Shown here: piece after piece, positions 25,359-33,767 of the stretch
Numbering within the stretch: position 1 is the stretch's first letter
How the letters are laid out: each line of letters opens with the position of its first letter
NCBI GenBank assembly: GCA_014376935.1
Contig: JACMQO010000074.1
Span: forward strand, 1 to 57,057
Direction of reading: 5' to 3'
From: Bdellovibrio sp.
GTDB taxonomy: Bacteria > Bdellovibrionota > Bdellovibrionia > Bdellovibrionales > Bdellovibrionaceae
Length of the DNA stretch: 57,057 nucleotides
The notes under the pieces: generated by a model
Told to the model about the DNA's origin: nothing
Seen by the model: only the letters and a program-made list of their open reading frames with translations
Databases searched by the model: none
Position numbers and translations under genes: made by a program

Positions 25359-25937
25359 ATGAAGAAAAAGTTTATTTCAAAAAAAATTAATTACGACGGT
25401 GGCCAACTAAAACCACTCTACGCCTACGTAAATCATAAACTTCACGGCGATTCGATCGTGGCTTTTATTGGGGCCTGTGATGTGGGATTTGGCGAAATGG
25501 TTGATGCCGAAGATTTAGTGGCCGGTGCGCAAATTAAATCAGATCTAATGCTTCATTTTATCATCGAGATGTTTAATCAAAACCTGATGACGGCGGTTAG
25601 TTTACAAAGATTGATCGTTTCAATTGCGCAAAATATTTTAAACTCAACGGCACCTCAGTTAAAATCGGCGAAACTTCGTCGCAGTGGTGATGATTTGTAT
25701 CTAGATCGTGGCTCTAAAGCTTTCAAGCTTAGTATTTCGATCGCGTCGATTTCTCCGGTGTCTTCGATGATTCACTTTGCTTTAAATATTACAAACGATG
25801 GTACGCCCGTTCCGACGTGCAGTCTGAAAGACTTAGGGGTTGATCCTAAGTCATTTGCTGAAAAAGTTTTAACGGCCTTTAGTGAAGAGTATATTTCAAT
25901 TGTTGAGGCGACTCAAAAAGTGCGCCCGTTAGTTTAA
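25359..25937 (+). CDS. DUF366 family protein
   Basis: The 192-residue product matches DUF366 across its length: INYDGGQLKPLY, GDSIVAFIGACDV, MVDAEDL, MLHFIIEMF, LQRLIVSI, RSGDDLYLD, KLSISIASISPVSSMIHFA, NDGTPVP and KVRPL. The family is best known from archaea and some bacteria and its function is not settled. It starts six bases after queC, so a link to deazaguanine chemistry is a reasonable guess, nothing more. It overlaps by four bases the stop of the convergent lipoprotein gene. Confidence 0.8.
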   Translation: MKKKFISKKINYDGGQLKPLYAYVNHKLHGDSIVAFIGACDVGFGEMVDAEDLVAGAQIKSDLMLHFIIEMFNQNLMTAVSLQRLIVSIAQNILNSTAPQLKSAKLRRSGDDLYLDRGSKAFKLSISIASISPVSSMIHFALNITNDGTPVPTCSLKDLGVDPKSFAEKVLTAFSEEYISIVEATQKVRPLV

Positions 25938-28072
25938 TCACAGTAAAAACTTTCGTTCCCTGAAATTCCGCCAGAACAGTTATACGTGTGATCGTTTGAA
26001 TCACCCTTATAACAGCCGCCACCTTCAACCGGTACTTCGCGATCTGGAATTGAATTGCTGCCGGTACAAACGACCGATGATGAGTTTCCGCTATAATGGC
26101 ATTCTCCAGATCCTGATGGTCCGCCGGGGCCTCCGTAATTCCAGCTCCACGATTCGCTGTAACGGTCTTGTGAACAGTTGTCGGGTTGCGCCCAGTAATA
26201 ACTATGTAAGGTTCCTTTCGGCGGCGCAGCTATTTGGCAAGCAGCCGTATTGTAATCTGAGGTCGATGAAACCGAATTTCCGTACGGACCATTTGGGCAA
26301 GAAACCGTCGTGGTCGTAAATTTAGTTCCGGTCATCCCCGCGCCGCACGCAACGGCTTGATTTGTCGCTGTGCTGGGCGTGCACGTTGCAAGTTTGGGAA
26401 TGCACGCTTGAGTTAACGAATTAAATGTGGCATTTGCCCCGCAATCACATCGCGAGTAATCGTCCGCAGAGCAATTGACCTGAGACCATGTTTTTCCAGA
26501 ACACATCAAAGAGCATGACTGAGTCACCGCACCCGAAGCGCCAGAAGGGCACGAACCTACAGATTTTAGGGGGCTTGGTTGCGCTGATCCCGAACAGTCG
26601 TTGACCGGGCACGAAGATGAATCGACAACGCCTGTGGGTTGACGATTCCAATCTCCGTTGACACACGTGACGGAATACATTTTTTTAGCGTCATTACGTT
26701 CTGCAAACGGAGCGGGGCAGGCGACAGAATCAAAATTCACGGGCGTGATTCCAGAACATGCTTTCGGAGCGCACCCGCTATTGTCAATGGCCCCGGTGGT
26801 GACGTCGTAATTTCCGGTGGCGGTATTACAAGTGACATTATAACTTTGGTAAGCCGTTCCCACAAGGCCCGCGGGACAAGAAATCGCTACCGAAGAACTT
26901 GGGGCCTCACCCGTACAGCTTTTAGGGCATGATGAATAGTTCACCGGGCCCGTGGCGATTTGATCGTAAGCTCCGGTTGTTGTGTTACAAGTGAAAGTAT
27001 AATTCTGAACGGCTAAATTTTGATTACTAAAAGGAGCTTGGCAGCTGACCTTCGAGCCAACGTCGCTAGGTTTTGGCTGTGGGCATGATTTTGTGACCGG
27101 GCATTTTGAATCGTCACGTGTCGGTACCGATCGCACCCACGTTGTACCGGAACAACTGACCGAGTAATTTAAAACGGAACTCTTCACCGCATCATTTGGC
27201 GCCGGACAAGCAGCGCTTTCAGTTGCAGGGGGTTTTGTGGCAGGCGTGCAGATAGCGACCGGGCACGCGGATGTATCAAAAGATGAAGGCATACTTGACC
27301 AAGTCCCGTTATTGTTACAGGTCACGGTGTAGTTTTGAATCGCAAGCATCGCTGAAGATGTCGGGCAAAGTGCCGCCACTTGGGTCGGTAATTTTTTTGC
27401 GGGATCACATGCCTGCGGACAATTTTTATAATCGATATTTCCTAATAAATTGCGTGACCAGGTTCCATTACTATTGCAAGTGACCGTGTAGTTTTGAACA
27501 CCACTTAAGATGGCTGCATAGGGTGCTTGGCAAGCCACGGCCGATGTTGAAGGTGGTTTCGTATTCGCGTCACATGACTTCGAGCACGCCAAATAATCGG
27601 CGGCACCGACAAGAGTTCTAGACCAAGTTCCATCATTTAAACAGCTGACCGAATAGTTTTGGACGCCTTTTATTTCATTTGAAAACGGAGCCGGGCAGGC
27701 CACATTTTCTTTATCAGATAATCTTTTTGCAGGATCACAGACTCCAATACATAGCGAATAATCAATCGGCCCCGATACGGAGCGTGACCACGAACCATTG
27801 ATTTGGCAAACGACTGCATATTTTTTTACGGCTAATAATGAATTTTGAAGTGGAGGTAAACAAGCCACATACTCAGACTCTTGCGGTCGCGCAGATCCGC
27901 AGATCGGGCTAACGGGCGTTGAGGTGGTTGAAGCTAAGCTCGTTTGGGCAATCGAAGTAAATTTAGTTCGTCCGCAGTTTTGAAAAGTCAGAAGTAATAA
28001 AGCAATTGCAGCCAAAGGGAGGATGATCTTGGTTTTTAAGAAAGCCTTTAACAAATGAGACAGCTTCATCAT
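25934..28072 (-). CDS. Large Cys-rich repeat [FY]QNC surface protein
   Basis: The 712-residue protein has a signal ending LLTFQNCGR, then about ten modules of 45-60 residues with the pattern C...VACPAPF...GVQNYSVTCN-NGTW-R...G-DY--C. Each has about four Cys that likely pair. This resembles small disulfide-bonded adhesion modules such as CCP/sushi or thrombospondin type, but I cannot assign one. The tail (residues 620-712) is Gly/Ser/Cys-rich. GGGGG precedes the ATG. It is probably lipid-anchored and surface-displayed, possibly for adhesion to other cells. Its promoter region has TTTGCTTTA but no good -24 element. Confidence 0.7.
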   Translation of the reverse strand: MMKLSHLLKAFLKTKIILPLAAIALLLLTFQNCGRTKFTSIAQTSLASTTSTPVSPICGSARPQESEYVACLPPLQNSLLAVKKYAVVCQINGSWSRSVSGPIDYSLCIGVCDPAKRLSDKENVACPAPFSNEIKGVQNYSVSCLNDGTWSRTLVGAADYLACSKSCDANTKPPSTSAVACQAPYAAILSGVQNYTVTCNSNGTWSRNLLGNIDYKNCPQACDPAKKLPTQVAALCPTSSAMLAIQNYTVTCNNNGTWSSMPSSFDTSACPVAICTPATKPPATESAACPAPNDAVKSSVLNYSVSCSGTTWVRSVPTRDDSKCPVTKSCPQPKPSDVGSKVSCQAPFSNQNLAVQNYTFTCNTTTGAYDQIATGPVNYSSCPKSCTGEAPSSSVAISCPAGLVGTAYQSYNVTCNTATGNYDVTTGAIDNSGCAPKACSGITPVNFDSVACPAPFAERNDAKKMYSVTCVNGDWNRQPTGVVDSSSCPVNDCSGSAQPSPLKSVGSCPSGASGAVTQSCSLMCSGKTWSQVNCSADDYSRCDCGANATFNSLTQACIPKLATCTPSTATNQAVACGAGMTGTKFTTTTVSCPNGPYGNSVSSTSDYNTAACQIAAPPKGTLHSYYWAQPDNCSQDRYSESWSWNYGGPGGPSGSGECHYSGNSSSVVCTGSNSIPDREVPVEGGGCYKGDSNDHTYNCSGGISGNESFYCD
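26210..27915 (-). repeat. About ten tandem Cys-rich modules within the surface protein
   Basis: Repeating core GVQNY[ST]V[ST]C followed by NGTWSR and D-Y---C, at a spacing of 45-60 residues. The best-conserved copies cover residues 85-230. Later ones are more diverged, e.g. AYQSYNVTCN and RNDAKKMYSVTC. Confidence 0.7.
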
Positions 28073-28189
28073 AACCCCCTATGACACAAAATAGATCGGT
28101 CTAAAAATGACTTTGCTAAAGCAAAGGTTTCAGTCTTAAATTGAGGCGGTGAGCATGGAGGTAGATTGTCTAAGAAAACTAATTTTAGA

Positions 28190-28321
28190 TTAACTTCTGA
28201 AGATAAAGTAAACGGCACCAAACAAGCAGCATCCAGCCCACAAGTAATCTAATTTTAACGGCTCTTTCATATACCAAACGGTGAACCCTGCAAAGACGGT
28301 CATCGTGACCAATTGGTAAAA
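28190..28321 (-). pseudogene. Remnant: C-terminus of a DUF486 (DMT-like) membrane protein
   Basis: Leftward reading directly behind the Na/Pi symporter stop gives YQLVTMTVFAGFTVWYMKEP and then LWAGCCLFGAVYFIFRS with a stop at 28190. That is the typical end of DUF486 proteins (ITLVVFAxFSVLYLxEPL...F). No start or upstream part exists, so it is a leftover fragment of about 43 codons. Confidence 0.5.
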
Positions 28322-29962
28322 TCATGACAAATCTTCTCCGGAGCCGGTGTCGGCGGCTTTTACTTTTGTCGTCGCGTAAGCGTGATTACAAAGAAGACTT
28401 GCGATACGGCGGTATTCGCTTAGTAAATCTAAGTGAATCGAACTGGTGTTAATCGTTTCGCGCAAACCGCGATTTAGTCTAGAAATATGGTTTTCGCGAA
28501 ATGTTATTTCTAATTTTGCAAGGTCACGTTTTAGTTTAATTGCTAATTCACACATTTGCGGATTGTCGTAAGCATTAATCCCCATTGAAGCCACTTTAAC
28601 CACTTGGGCATGCATCGCTTTAATTTCGTCTAAGCCTTCTGATGAAAATTCTAATTTAAGCGCATGTTTTTTTATCGCTAAGCTTCGAATGTTGATATCA
28701 ATTGAATCAGCCGCACGCTCAAGGTCACTGATGAACATGATGATGTTCATGATATTTTGATGAACCACCGTCGTGTTCGTGTTGGCGTGATTTAATAAGA
28801 ACATCTTAATTTCGCGGTATAAAAAGTCGACCTGGTTATCGCGATCTTTGATTGACTGTACAAGGCCCGGGTCTTCGTTTTCAAAAAGTACGACCGAATC
28901 TTTAATCATACTTAAAACAATGTCTGCCATCCGCATAATTTCACGTTGTGAATAGGAAATGGCTAACGCTGAATTTTCATAATTATTTAACGTTAAGAAT
29001 TCAGCCCCAAATTCATCGGAAGCTGTTTTTGGAAACATTTTTTCGATCAGGTCTGCGCCTTTTTTGATGAACGGAAAAAAGATAAGGGCCGAAAAGATAT
29101 TAAAGAAGAAATGCGCATTTGCGACCATACGGCTGGGCGTAGTTTGGAAGGCTTCGATAAACTGAATTAAAAATTGCGTGAACGGGTAGAAGATCAAAAC
29201 ACTTAAGGTTTTATAAAAGAAATGGGCCCACGCCACTTGTTTCCCGATATAATTACTGCCGGCCGCCGCAAAAAGGGCCGTTGACGTTGTTCCGATGTTG
29301 GCGCCGTAAACCCAAAGCATGGCATCGTGAATTGAAATAACGCCAGCACTTGCTAAGCTCATCGCTAAACCAATGGTGACGGCACTACTTTGAACGAAGA
29401 CGCAAAATATCATCGAAGCGGCTAATGAATAAAATACGTTTTCACGTAGTGATTGGAAGACTTCCGCTAAAAGTTCTAACTTCGAAAAATAATGGGCGCT
29501 GGACGAAATCATTTTTAAGCCCATAAATAATAAAGCAAAACCCATTAAGACCGTCGCAAATGTTTTGACCGAAGGCTTTTTGGCGATAAAGAAAACCATA
29601 AAGCCCAAAACAAACATCGGAAGCGCATAGCCCGCAAGATCAAAAGAGATCAACTGAACCGTTAACGTCGACCCAATCGCGGTTCCAATGATGATTCCCA
29701 TCACTTGCGGAAGCTTGATCACGCGCGCGCGACCTAGGCTTACTAACATCGACGTCACAGCGCCCGAGCTTTGTAAGATGGCCGTCAACACCACCCCAAC
29801 CGTGATCGAAAGAAAAGAAGATGTTGAAATTTTATTCATCAGCGAAGTGATTCGCGTGGCCATCAGTTTTTCTAAATTGCTTGAGGCCATCGCGGCCCCG
29901 TAAAGAAAGAAACAAACCCCTGCTAGTAAAATAATGATCTGAGAATTTTGAAAATCTAGCAT
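28322..29962 (-). CDS. Na+/phosphate cotransporter (NptA/YjbB family) with PhoU-like tail
   Basis: The 546-residue membrane protein has two inverted Na_Pi_cotrans repeats with QSSGAVTSMLVSLGRA (near 65) and QSSAVTIGLAMSLASAG (near 190), eight or more spans, then a helical cytoplasmic PhoU-like domain (residues 340-530). It imports or exports phosphate with sodium. Located near no pho genes, but the PafA-like phosphatase at 5958 could supply phosphate. Confidence 0.88.
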   Translation of the reverse strand: MLDFQNSQIIILLAGVCFFLYGAAMASSNLEKLMATRITSLMNKISTSSFLSITVGVVLTAILQSSGAVTSMLVSLGRARVIKLPQVMGIIIGTAIGSTLTVQLISFDLAGYALPMFVLGFMVFFIAKKPSVKTFATVLMGFALLFMGLKMISSSAHYFSKLELLAEVFQSLRENVFYSLAASMIFCVFVQSSAVTIGLAMSLASAGVISIHDAMLWVYGANIGTTSTALFAAAGSNYIGKQVAWAHFFYKTLSVLIFYPFTQFLIQFIEAFQTTPSRMVANAHFFFNIFSALIFFPFIKKGADLIEKMFPKTASDEFGAEFLTLNNYENSALAISYSQREIMRMADIVLSMIKDSVVLFENEDPGLVQSIKDRDNQVDFLYREIKMFLLNHANTNTTVVHQNIMNIIMFISDLERAADSIDINIRSLAIKKHALKLEFSSEGLDEIKAMHAQVVKVASMGINAYDNPQMCELAIKLKRDLAKLEITFRENHISRLNRGLRETINTSSIHLDLLSEYRRIASLLCNHAYATTKVKAADTGSGEDLS

Positions 29963-30016
29963 GTTTTAGTCGTACTCCTTAAAGATTTACATTAACATTA
30001 CCAAACCGAGGAAGTT

Positions 30017-30421
30017 ATGTCATCAAGCGCGATCGAAGTTGTTGCTTTAGCCCTGCAAAGAACATCAGACAAAAAATTCTTATTGTCCCGCCGTGGTCCA
30101 GGCCAAGCAGGAGCTGGGCATTGGGAGTTTCCGGGTGGAAAAGTTGAAAAAAACGAGCAGCGCAAACAAGCTCTTGTTCGAGAAATTGAAGAAGAGCTGG
30201 GTTTTTTATTAATGCCTGAGAATCTAACTTTTGTAGCAAGCCATGTTTTTCAATATCCTGAAAAACACGTCGACCTACAGCTATTTAAATACGTATCGGA
30301 TCAACTTGATTTTAATTTCATATTAACCGAGCATGATCAAATTGCCTGGTGCTGGCCCAGCGAAATGAATCAATATGAACTCAGTCCAGGTGACATTTTC
30401 TTTATTGATAAATTACTTTAA
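30017..30421 (+). CDS. NUDIX hydrolase (MutT-like)
   Basis: The 134-residue protein has the NUDIX box GGKVEKNEQRKQALVREIEEELGF (residues 40-63: G-x5-E-x7-REUxEExGU), with the LLSRRGPGQAG and HWEFPGGK context seen in 8-oxo-dGTP diphosphatases. It probably cleans oxidised nucleotides. AGGAAGTT precedes the ATG. Confidence 0.85.
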   Translation: MSSSAIEVVALALQRTSDKKFLLSRRGPGQAGAGHWEFPGGKVEKNEQRKQALVREIEEELGFLLMPENLTFVASHVFQYPEKHVDLQLFKYVSDQLDFNFILTEHDQIAWCWPSEMNQYELSPGDIFFIDKLL

Positions 30422-30435
30422 GTCTTAAGACTAAC

Positions 30436-30825
30436 TTACTCGAGGAATCGGTTTTTTTCTTCAGGCGATGGCAGGCGGCACGTGTCTTTTTTGCCAAACA
30501 GTTTGTACCGGTTACGGGCGATCGTCTGATAAATTCGATCACGAAGCCAAACAGGTAGAATCGATGCCAGTACGGCAAATAAATTCCAACCGCCACCGAT
30601 TTCGAATAAAATTCTAAGTACCGCAGTCGAATTGGTGTAAACTTTTTGATCCTCAAGTAAAACGATTGAGTCTAGACTTAAGTTCTGGGGCGGCAGTATT
30701 TTTCTGGCAAATTGTGACTGCAAAGACGAAAATTCGAAGGCTTTTTTTTGGTCCCTTTTGAGAATAAAATCAATAAAACCGTTACATAAAGAGCAGACGC
30801 CATCGAAAAAGATAATTCTTTTCAT
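30436..30825 (-). CDS. Thiol-disulfide oxidoreductase DCC family protein (DUF393)
   Basis: The 129-residue product begins IIFFDGVCSLCNGFIDFIL, the DCC family motif D-G-x-C-x-x-C with a thioredoxin-like CxxC. RYKLFGK and YTNSTAVLRIL also match. Likely a small cytoplasmic thiol-disulfide or related enzyme; substrate unknown. ATG 30825 is preferred over 30840 because it starts MKRIIFFDG as in the family. It diverges from the Lon-domain gene at 30863. Confidence 0.85.
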   Translation of the reverse strand: MKRIIFFDGVCSLCNGFIDFILKRDQKKAFEFSSLQSQFARKILPPQNLSLDSIVLLEDQKVYTNSTAVLRILFEIGGGWNLFAVLASILPVWLRDRIYQTIARNRYKLFGKKDTCRLPSPEEKNRFLE

Positions 30826-30862
30826 AAGTTTATTGTACACTATTAGAATAGGAGATCTAAGC

Positions 30863-31468
30863 GTGCCGCGCCAAAAATCAGATTACTTTCTATTCCCGCT
30901 TGTGAATACGAACTTCTTTCCGAGCACCACGAAGCCGCTACAAATCTTTGAAGAGCGCTATGTTCAAATGATTCAAGATTCAATCGCACAACGCAGACCC
31001 GTCGCTTTATGTTTTGTTCCAGACGGATCAAGCGAAATTAGATCTGTCGCCGGTTTTGGGTACCCCCAAGTTGTTGAAAAAAGACCCGACGGAACCATGA
31101 TTATTTTTATTAATTGTATCGGCAAAGTGGACCTGGATTTAAATCAGCTTAAAGCGATTGACCCGTATATGGTGTCTTCGGGCTTAGTGATCGAGCAGAA
31201 TTTAGACGTCACTGAAGAAAACAAAACGATGTATTTTAAATTAAGCCAAGTGCTGGCACGATGGATTAAAAAAAATGTACCGGATCCGGCGCAAACCGAA
31301 ATTTTCTTAAGAAGTTTAATCGGACCTCAGGAAGTGGTTTCGGCTTTTTCGGCGTATTTAGTGATGGATTATGATATTCAGTATGAGTTGATGCAGATTC
31401 ATTCGATCAACGAACAAATCCGATTTCTTTACACGCTTTTAGAATCGGGCGAACTAACAAACAAGTAA
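30863..31468 (+). CDS. LON peptidase substrate-binding domain protein
   Basis: The 201-residue protein carries FLFPLVNTNFFPSTTKPLQI and FEERYVQMIQDSI, the Lon N-terminal substrate-binding domain without ATPase or protease parts. The GTG start at 30863 has AGGAG about 10 bases upstream; a longer in-frame ATG (30758) would overlap the divergent DCC gene. Its last 40 bases overlap the end of the convergent ctaA gene. Role unknown. Confidence 0.85.
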   Translation: MPRQKSDYFLFPLVNTNFFPSTTKPLQIFEERYVQMIQDSIAQRRPVALCFVPDGSSEIRSVAGFGYPQVVEKRPDGTMIIFINCIGKVDLDLNQLKAIDPYMVSSGLVIEQNLDVTEENKTMYFKLSQVLARWIKKNVPDPAQTEIFLRSLIGPQEVVSAFSAYLVMDYDIQYELMQIHSINEQIRFLYTLLESGELTNK

Positions 31469-32292
31469 AATAACCGCGCCCACAAAAGATGTGCAATTAA
31501 AAGATGCGCTAATTTTAAATAGACGGGCGACAAAGTTAATAGCGTAATCACGCCAATAAAAATTGCAAATAAAAATTCTAAAGCGGCCCTCGATTGATTT
31601 TTCATATAAAGCCACCACATGAAGCTAGTGGCAATCGTGCTTGCTAGTAATGGGTGAATAATGCGAAGCCGAACAAATAAATGACTCTCTGTCGAAAAAT
31701 CATTTAAAATTCCTTCAAATAAAGAGATCGACGGAAATAGCGTCGTTGATAGCGCCGCAATCGCTCCGCTAACAGCTAATAAAAGAAAAAAGATAAACGG
31801 TTTGTAGGTCGATAACTTAATTTGGCCAGGTTCATTTTTTAAAGCTAAGTAAAATAAAAAAGTGACCCCGGTTAAAAGAAAACTATTTAGTTGATGAAAC
31901 CCCATCACGATCAAGCGGGTAAAGGAATCATTCGTCGTAACCAACTGACCTTTCACAAGCGCTGCGCCCAATAAGGCTTCAGTAATCATCAATATGAGTA
32001 AAGCCACGTTTAGTTTTTTCGTAAACGCTGAAACCAGGGCTTTTCTAAATTTAAAGAAAAAATAAATGACGATCAGTCCGTAAGAGCCGCTCATTAATCT
32101 GTGCGCGTATTCGATCCAAGTTTTATTGTGTTTAAATTCGGGGATGATTTCGCCACCACATAAGGGCCAGTGATCGCCGCATCCATCGCCCGAGTGCGAA
32201 ATGCGAACCCACGCGCCCCACAGAATCACAAGTAAGGTGTATATCCAAAAATAAAAAATAATTTGACTGTATTTTTTAGTATTTAAAACCAC
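31429..32292 (-). CDS. ctaA: Heme A synthase-like protein (COX15/CtaA family)
   Basis: The 287-residue membrane protein with eight predicted spans has the CtaA motifs WGAWVRISHSGDGCGDHWPLCGG and TWIEYAHRLMSG, plus His in GFHQLN, RIIHPLL and LAHLL that could bind heme. CtaA oxidises heme O to heme A for aa3-type cytochrome oxidases. No ctaB or cox genes are in this window. The C-terminus overlaps the Lon-domain gene by 40 bases on the other strand. Confidence 0.85.
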   Translation of the reverse strand: MVLNTKKYSQIIFYFWIYTLLVILWGAWVRISHSGDGCGDHWPLCGGEIIPEFKHNKTWIEYAHRLMSGSYGLIVIYFFFKFRKALVSAFTKKLNVALLILMITEALLGAALVKGQLVTTNDSFTRLIVMGFHQLNSFLLTGVTFLFYLALKNEPGQIKLSTYKPFIFFLLLAVSGAIAALSTTLFPSISLFEGILNDFSTESHLFVRLRIIHPLLASTIATSFMWWLYMKNQSRAALEFLFAIFIGVITLLTLSPVYLKLAHLLIAHLLWARLFYLFVSSPDSKSV

Positions 32293-32298
32293 AACTTG

Positions 32299-33660
32299 TT
32301 ATAGAACCTGTTCTAAAAACGGAGCAATGATTTTTCGCGCGTTAATATTGGCCTTTAAAACTGACAAGAAAATAAACACTCCGCCCGTTTTACGATCTAG
32401 GAATAAGATCTCTCGCGGGGGAGATCTTAAATCGAAGTTTTTAAACTGCACAGCTTTCTTAACCACACGGCCCGGAAGGTCGGTCTCTTTCCAATTGTAG
32501 GTGCCGTCAGGCTTTATTTTGCCTTTAACGTCTCTTGGATCATCGACGGACCAAAACGGTTCGACCGTTTCGTAGCAGAAGTCAGAAAAAACTTTGATAT
32601 ACTCTTTTGAATCTGAAGGAATAATGAAGCCTAGATCAGATGATGCTTGTAAGAACATCTTTTCATCAAATGTGATCGATCCCTTAATCATGCGGCGGTA
32701 CGTATTTATAAATTGTTCAGTAAATGTGCCGCAAGCGCCAAAATCCAAAAGCACCACGCGATCATTTCCTAACGGATCAATTTGAATTTTATAGTTGCCT
32801 AAATGGGGATCCGTTTGAACTAAATTCCACTCAAAAATTTCTTTTAAATAAAGTTCTAAAAAGTTTTCTGACAATTGATTACGTCGCTTTTGACTTAAAG
32901 CCTGAACAAGTGGGTGATCGGCCCTGAAACCTTCTATGTATTCCGTAGCCAGTACGCGCTTATTCGAATAACGATCAAAAACTTTTGGAACCACAAAACG
33001 CGGGTCATTATTTATTTTTTCTTTATATTGTTTCGTTAAAGAGGCTTCGGTCGCGTAATCTAATTCTTGACGAAGCATGCCTTTGATTTCTTCAAAGATG
33101 GGGTCTAAATCTAGCCCTGCGGGCAAAATTTTTGCAAATTTTAAAAGGGTTTTTAACGCGGCCACGTCTGAATCGATGGCTTTTTCAACGTCGGGATATT
33201 GAATTTTTAAAGCCATCATTTCGCCGGTCGAAATGATCTTTGCTTTATGAACTTGTCCCATTGATGCGCAGCCAATAGGTTCTTGATCAATTTCAAGTTC
33301 GGCTAACAATTCAGGCGACATCGACTGTTGTAAATACTGACTCATCACATGCCAAGCCACGGCCGGAGAATCAGACTGCAAAGATTTAAGTAAATCATTA
33401 GCTTGTGGCGGCAAGAAATATTCGCCGTACATCGAAAGCATTTGTCCGGCTTTCATCAGGCTTCCTTTAAGTTGTCCAATTTCTTTCGTAATGCTTCCAG
33501 CTTGTGAAATCAAAAAATCGTCAAAGGAAGTTCCTCCGACTTTTGTTCCGGCATATTTAAAACCCGCATTAAGGCCTATTTTTGCCACGGCCAAGCCGCG
33601 CGAAAAGACCGAGCTTTTTATCTGATTTAATTTCTTTTTCTTATCGCTGTTATCTGACAT
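32299..33660 (-). CDS. ABC1/AarF/UbiB-family atypical kinase
   Basis: The 453-residue protein has KAGQMLSMYGEYFLP (the KxGQ motif), IGCASMGQVHKAK (loop), ALKIQYPDVE (ATP-binding Lys), QTDPHLGNY and LLDFGACG (metal-binding DFG). These proteins are atypical ATPases/kinases that often support quinone synthesis. It precedes ctaA by seven bases, in keeping with a respiratory role. No ubi genes are adjacent, so its exact target is open. Confidence 0.85.
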   Translation of the reverse strand: MSDNSDKKKKLNQIKSSVFSRGLAVAKIGLNAGFKYAGTKVGGTSFDDFLISQAGSITKEIGQLKGSLMKAGQMLSMYGEYFLPPQANDLLKSLQSDSPAVAWHVMSQYLQQSMSPELLAELEIDQEPIGCASMGQVHKAKIISTGEMMALKIQYPDVEKAIDSDVAALKTLLKFAKILPAGLDLDPIFEEIKGMLRQELDYATEASLTKQYKEKINNDPRFVVPKVFDRYSNKRVLATEYIEGFRADHPLVQALSQKRRNQLSENFLELYLKEIFEWNLVQTDPHLGNYKIQIDPLGNDRVVLLDFGACGTFTEQFINTYRRMIKGSITFDEKMFLQASSDLGFIIPSDSKEYIKVFSDFCYETVEPFWSVDDPRDVKGKIKPDGTYNWKETDLPGRVVKKAVQFKNFDLRSPPREILFLDRKTGGVFIFLSVLKANINARKIIAPFLEQVL

Positions 33661-33767
33661 TTGTACTTACAATGCTAAGCTGTTTTGTTAGGGTATGTAA
33701 GGGAATAAGTTAAAAAACATATTTAATCTGGTGAATAACAACCTAGACTCTTTAATAAGGTAATAAG

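Noticed and set aside
28111-28130. TTTGCTTTA upstream of the 712-residue protein as a fourth sigma-54 promoter
   Set aside because: The -12-like half is present but the base run 11 bases upstream does not contain the GC of the -24 element (it reads GACTGA), and no TGTCGA site lies at the expected spacing.
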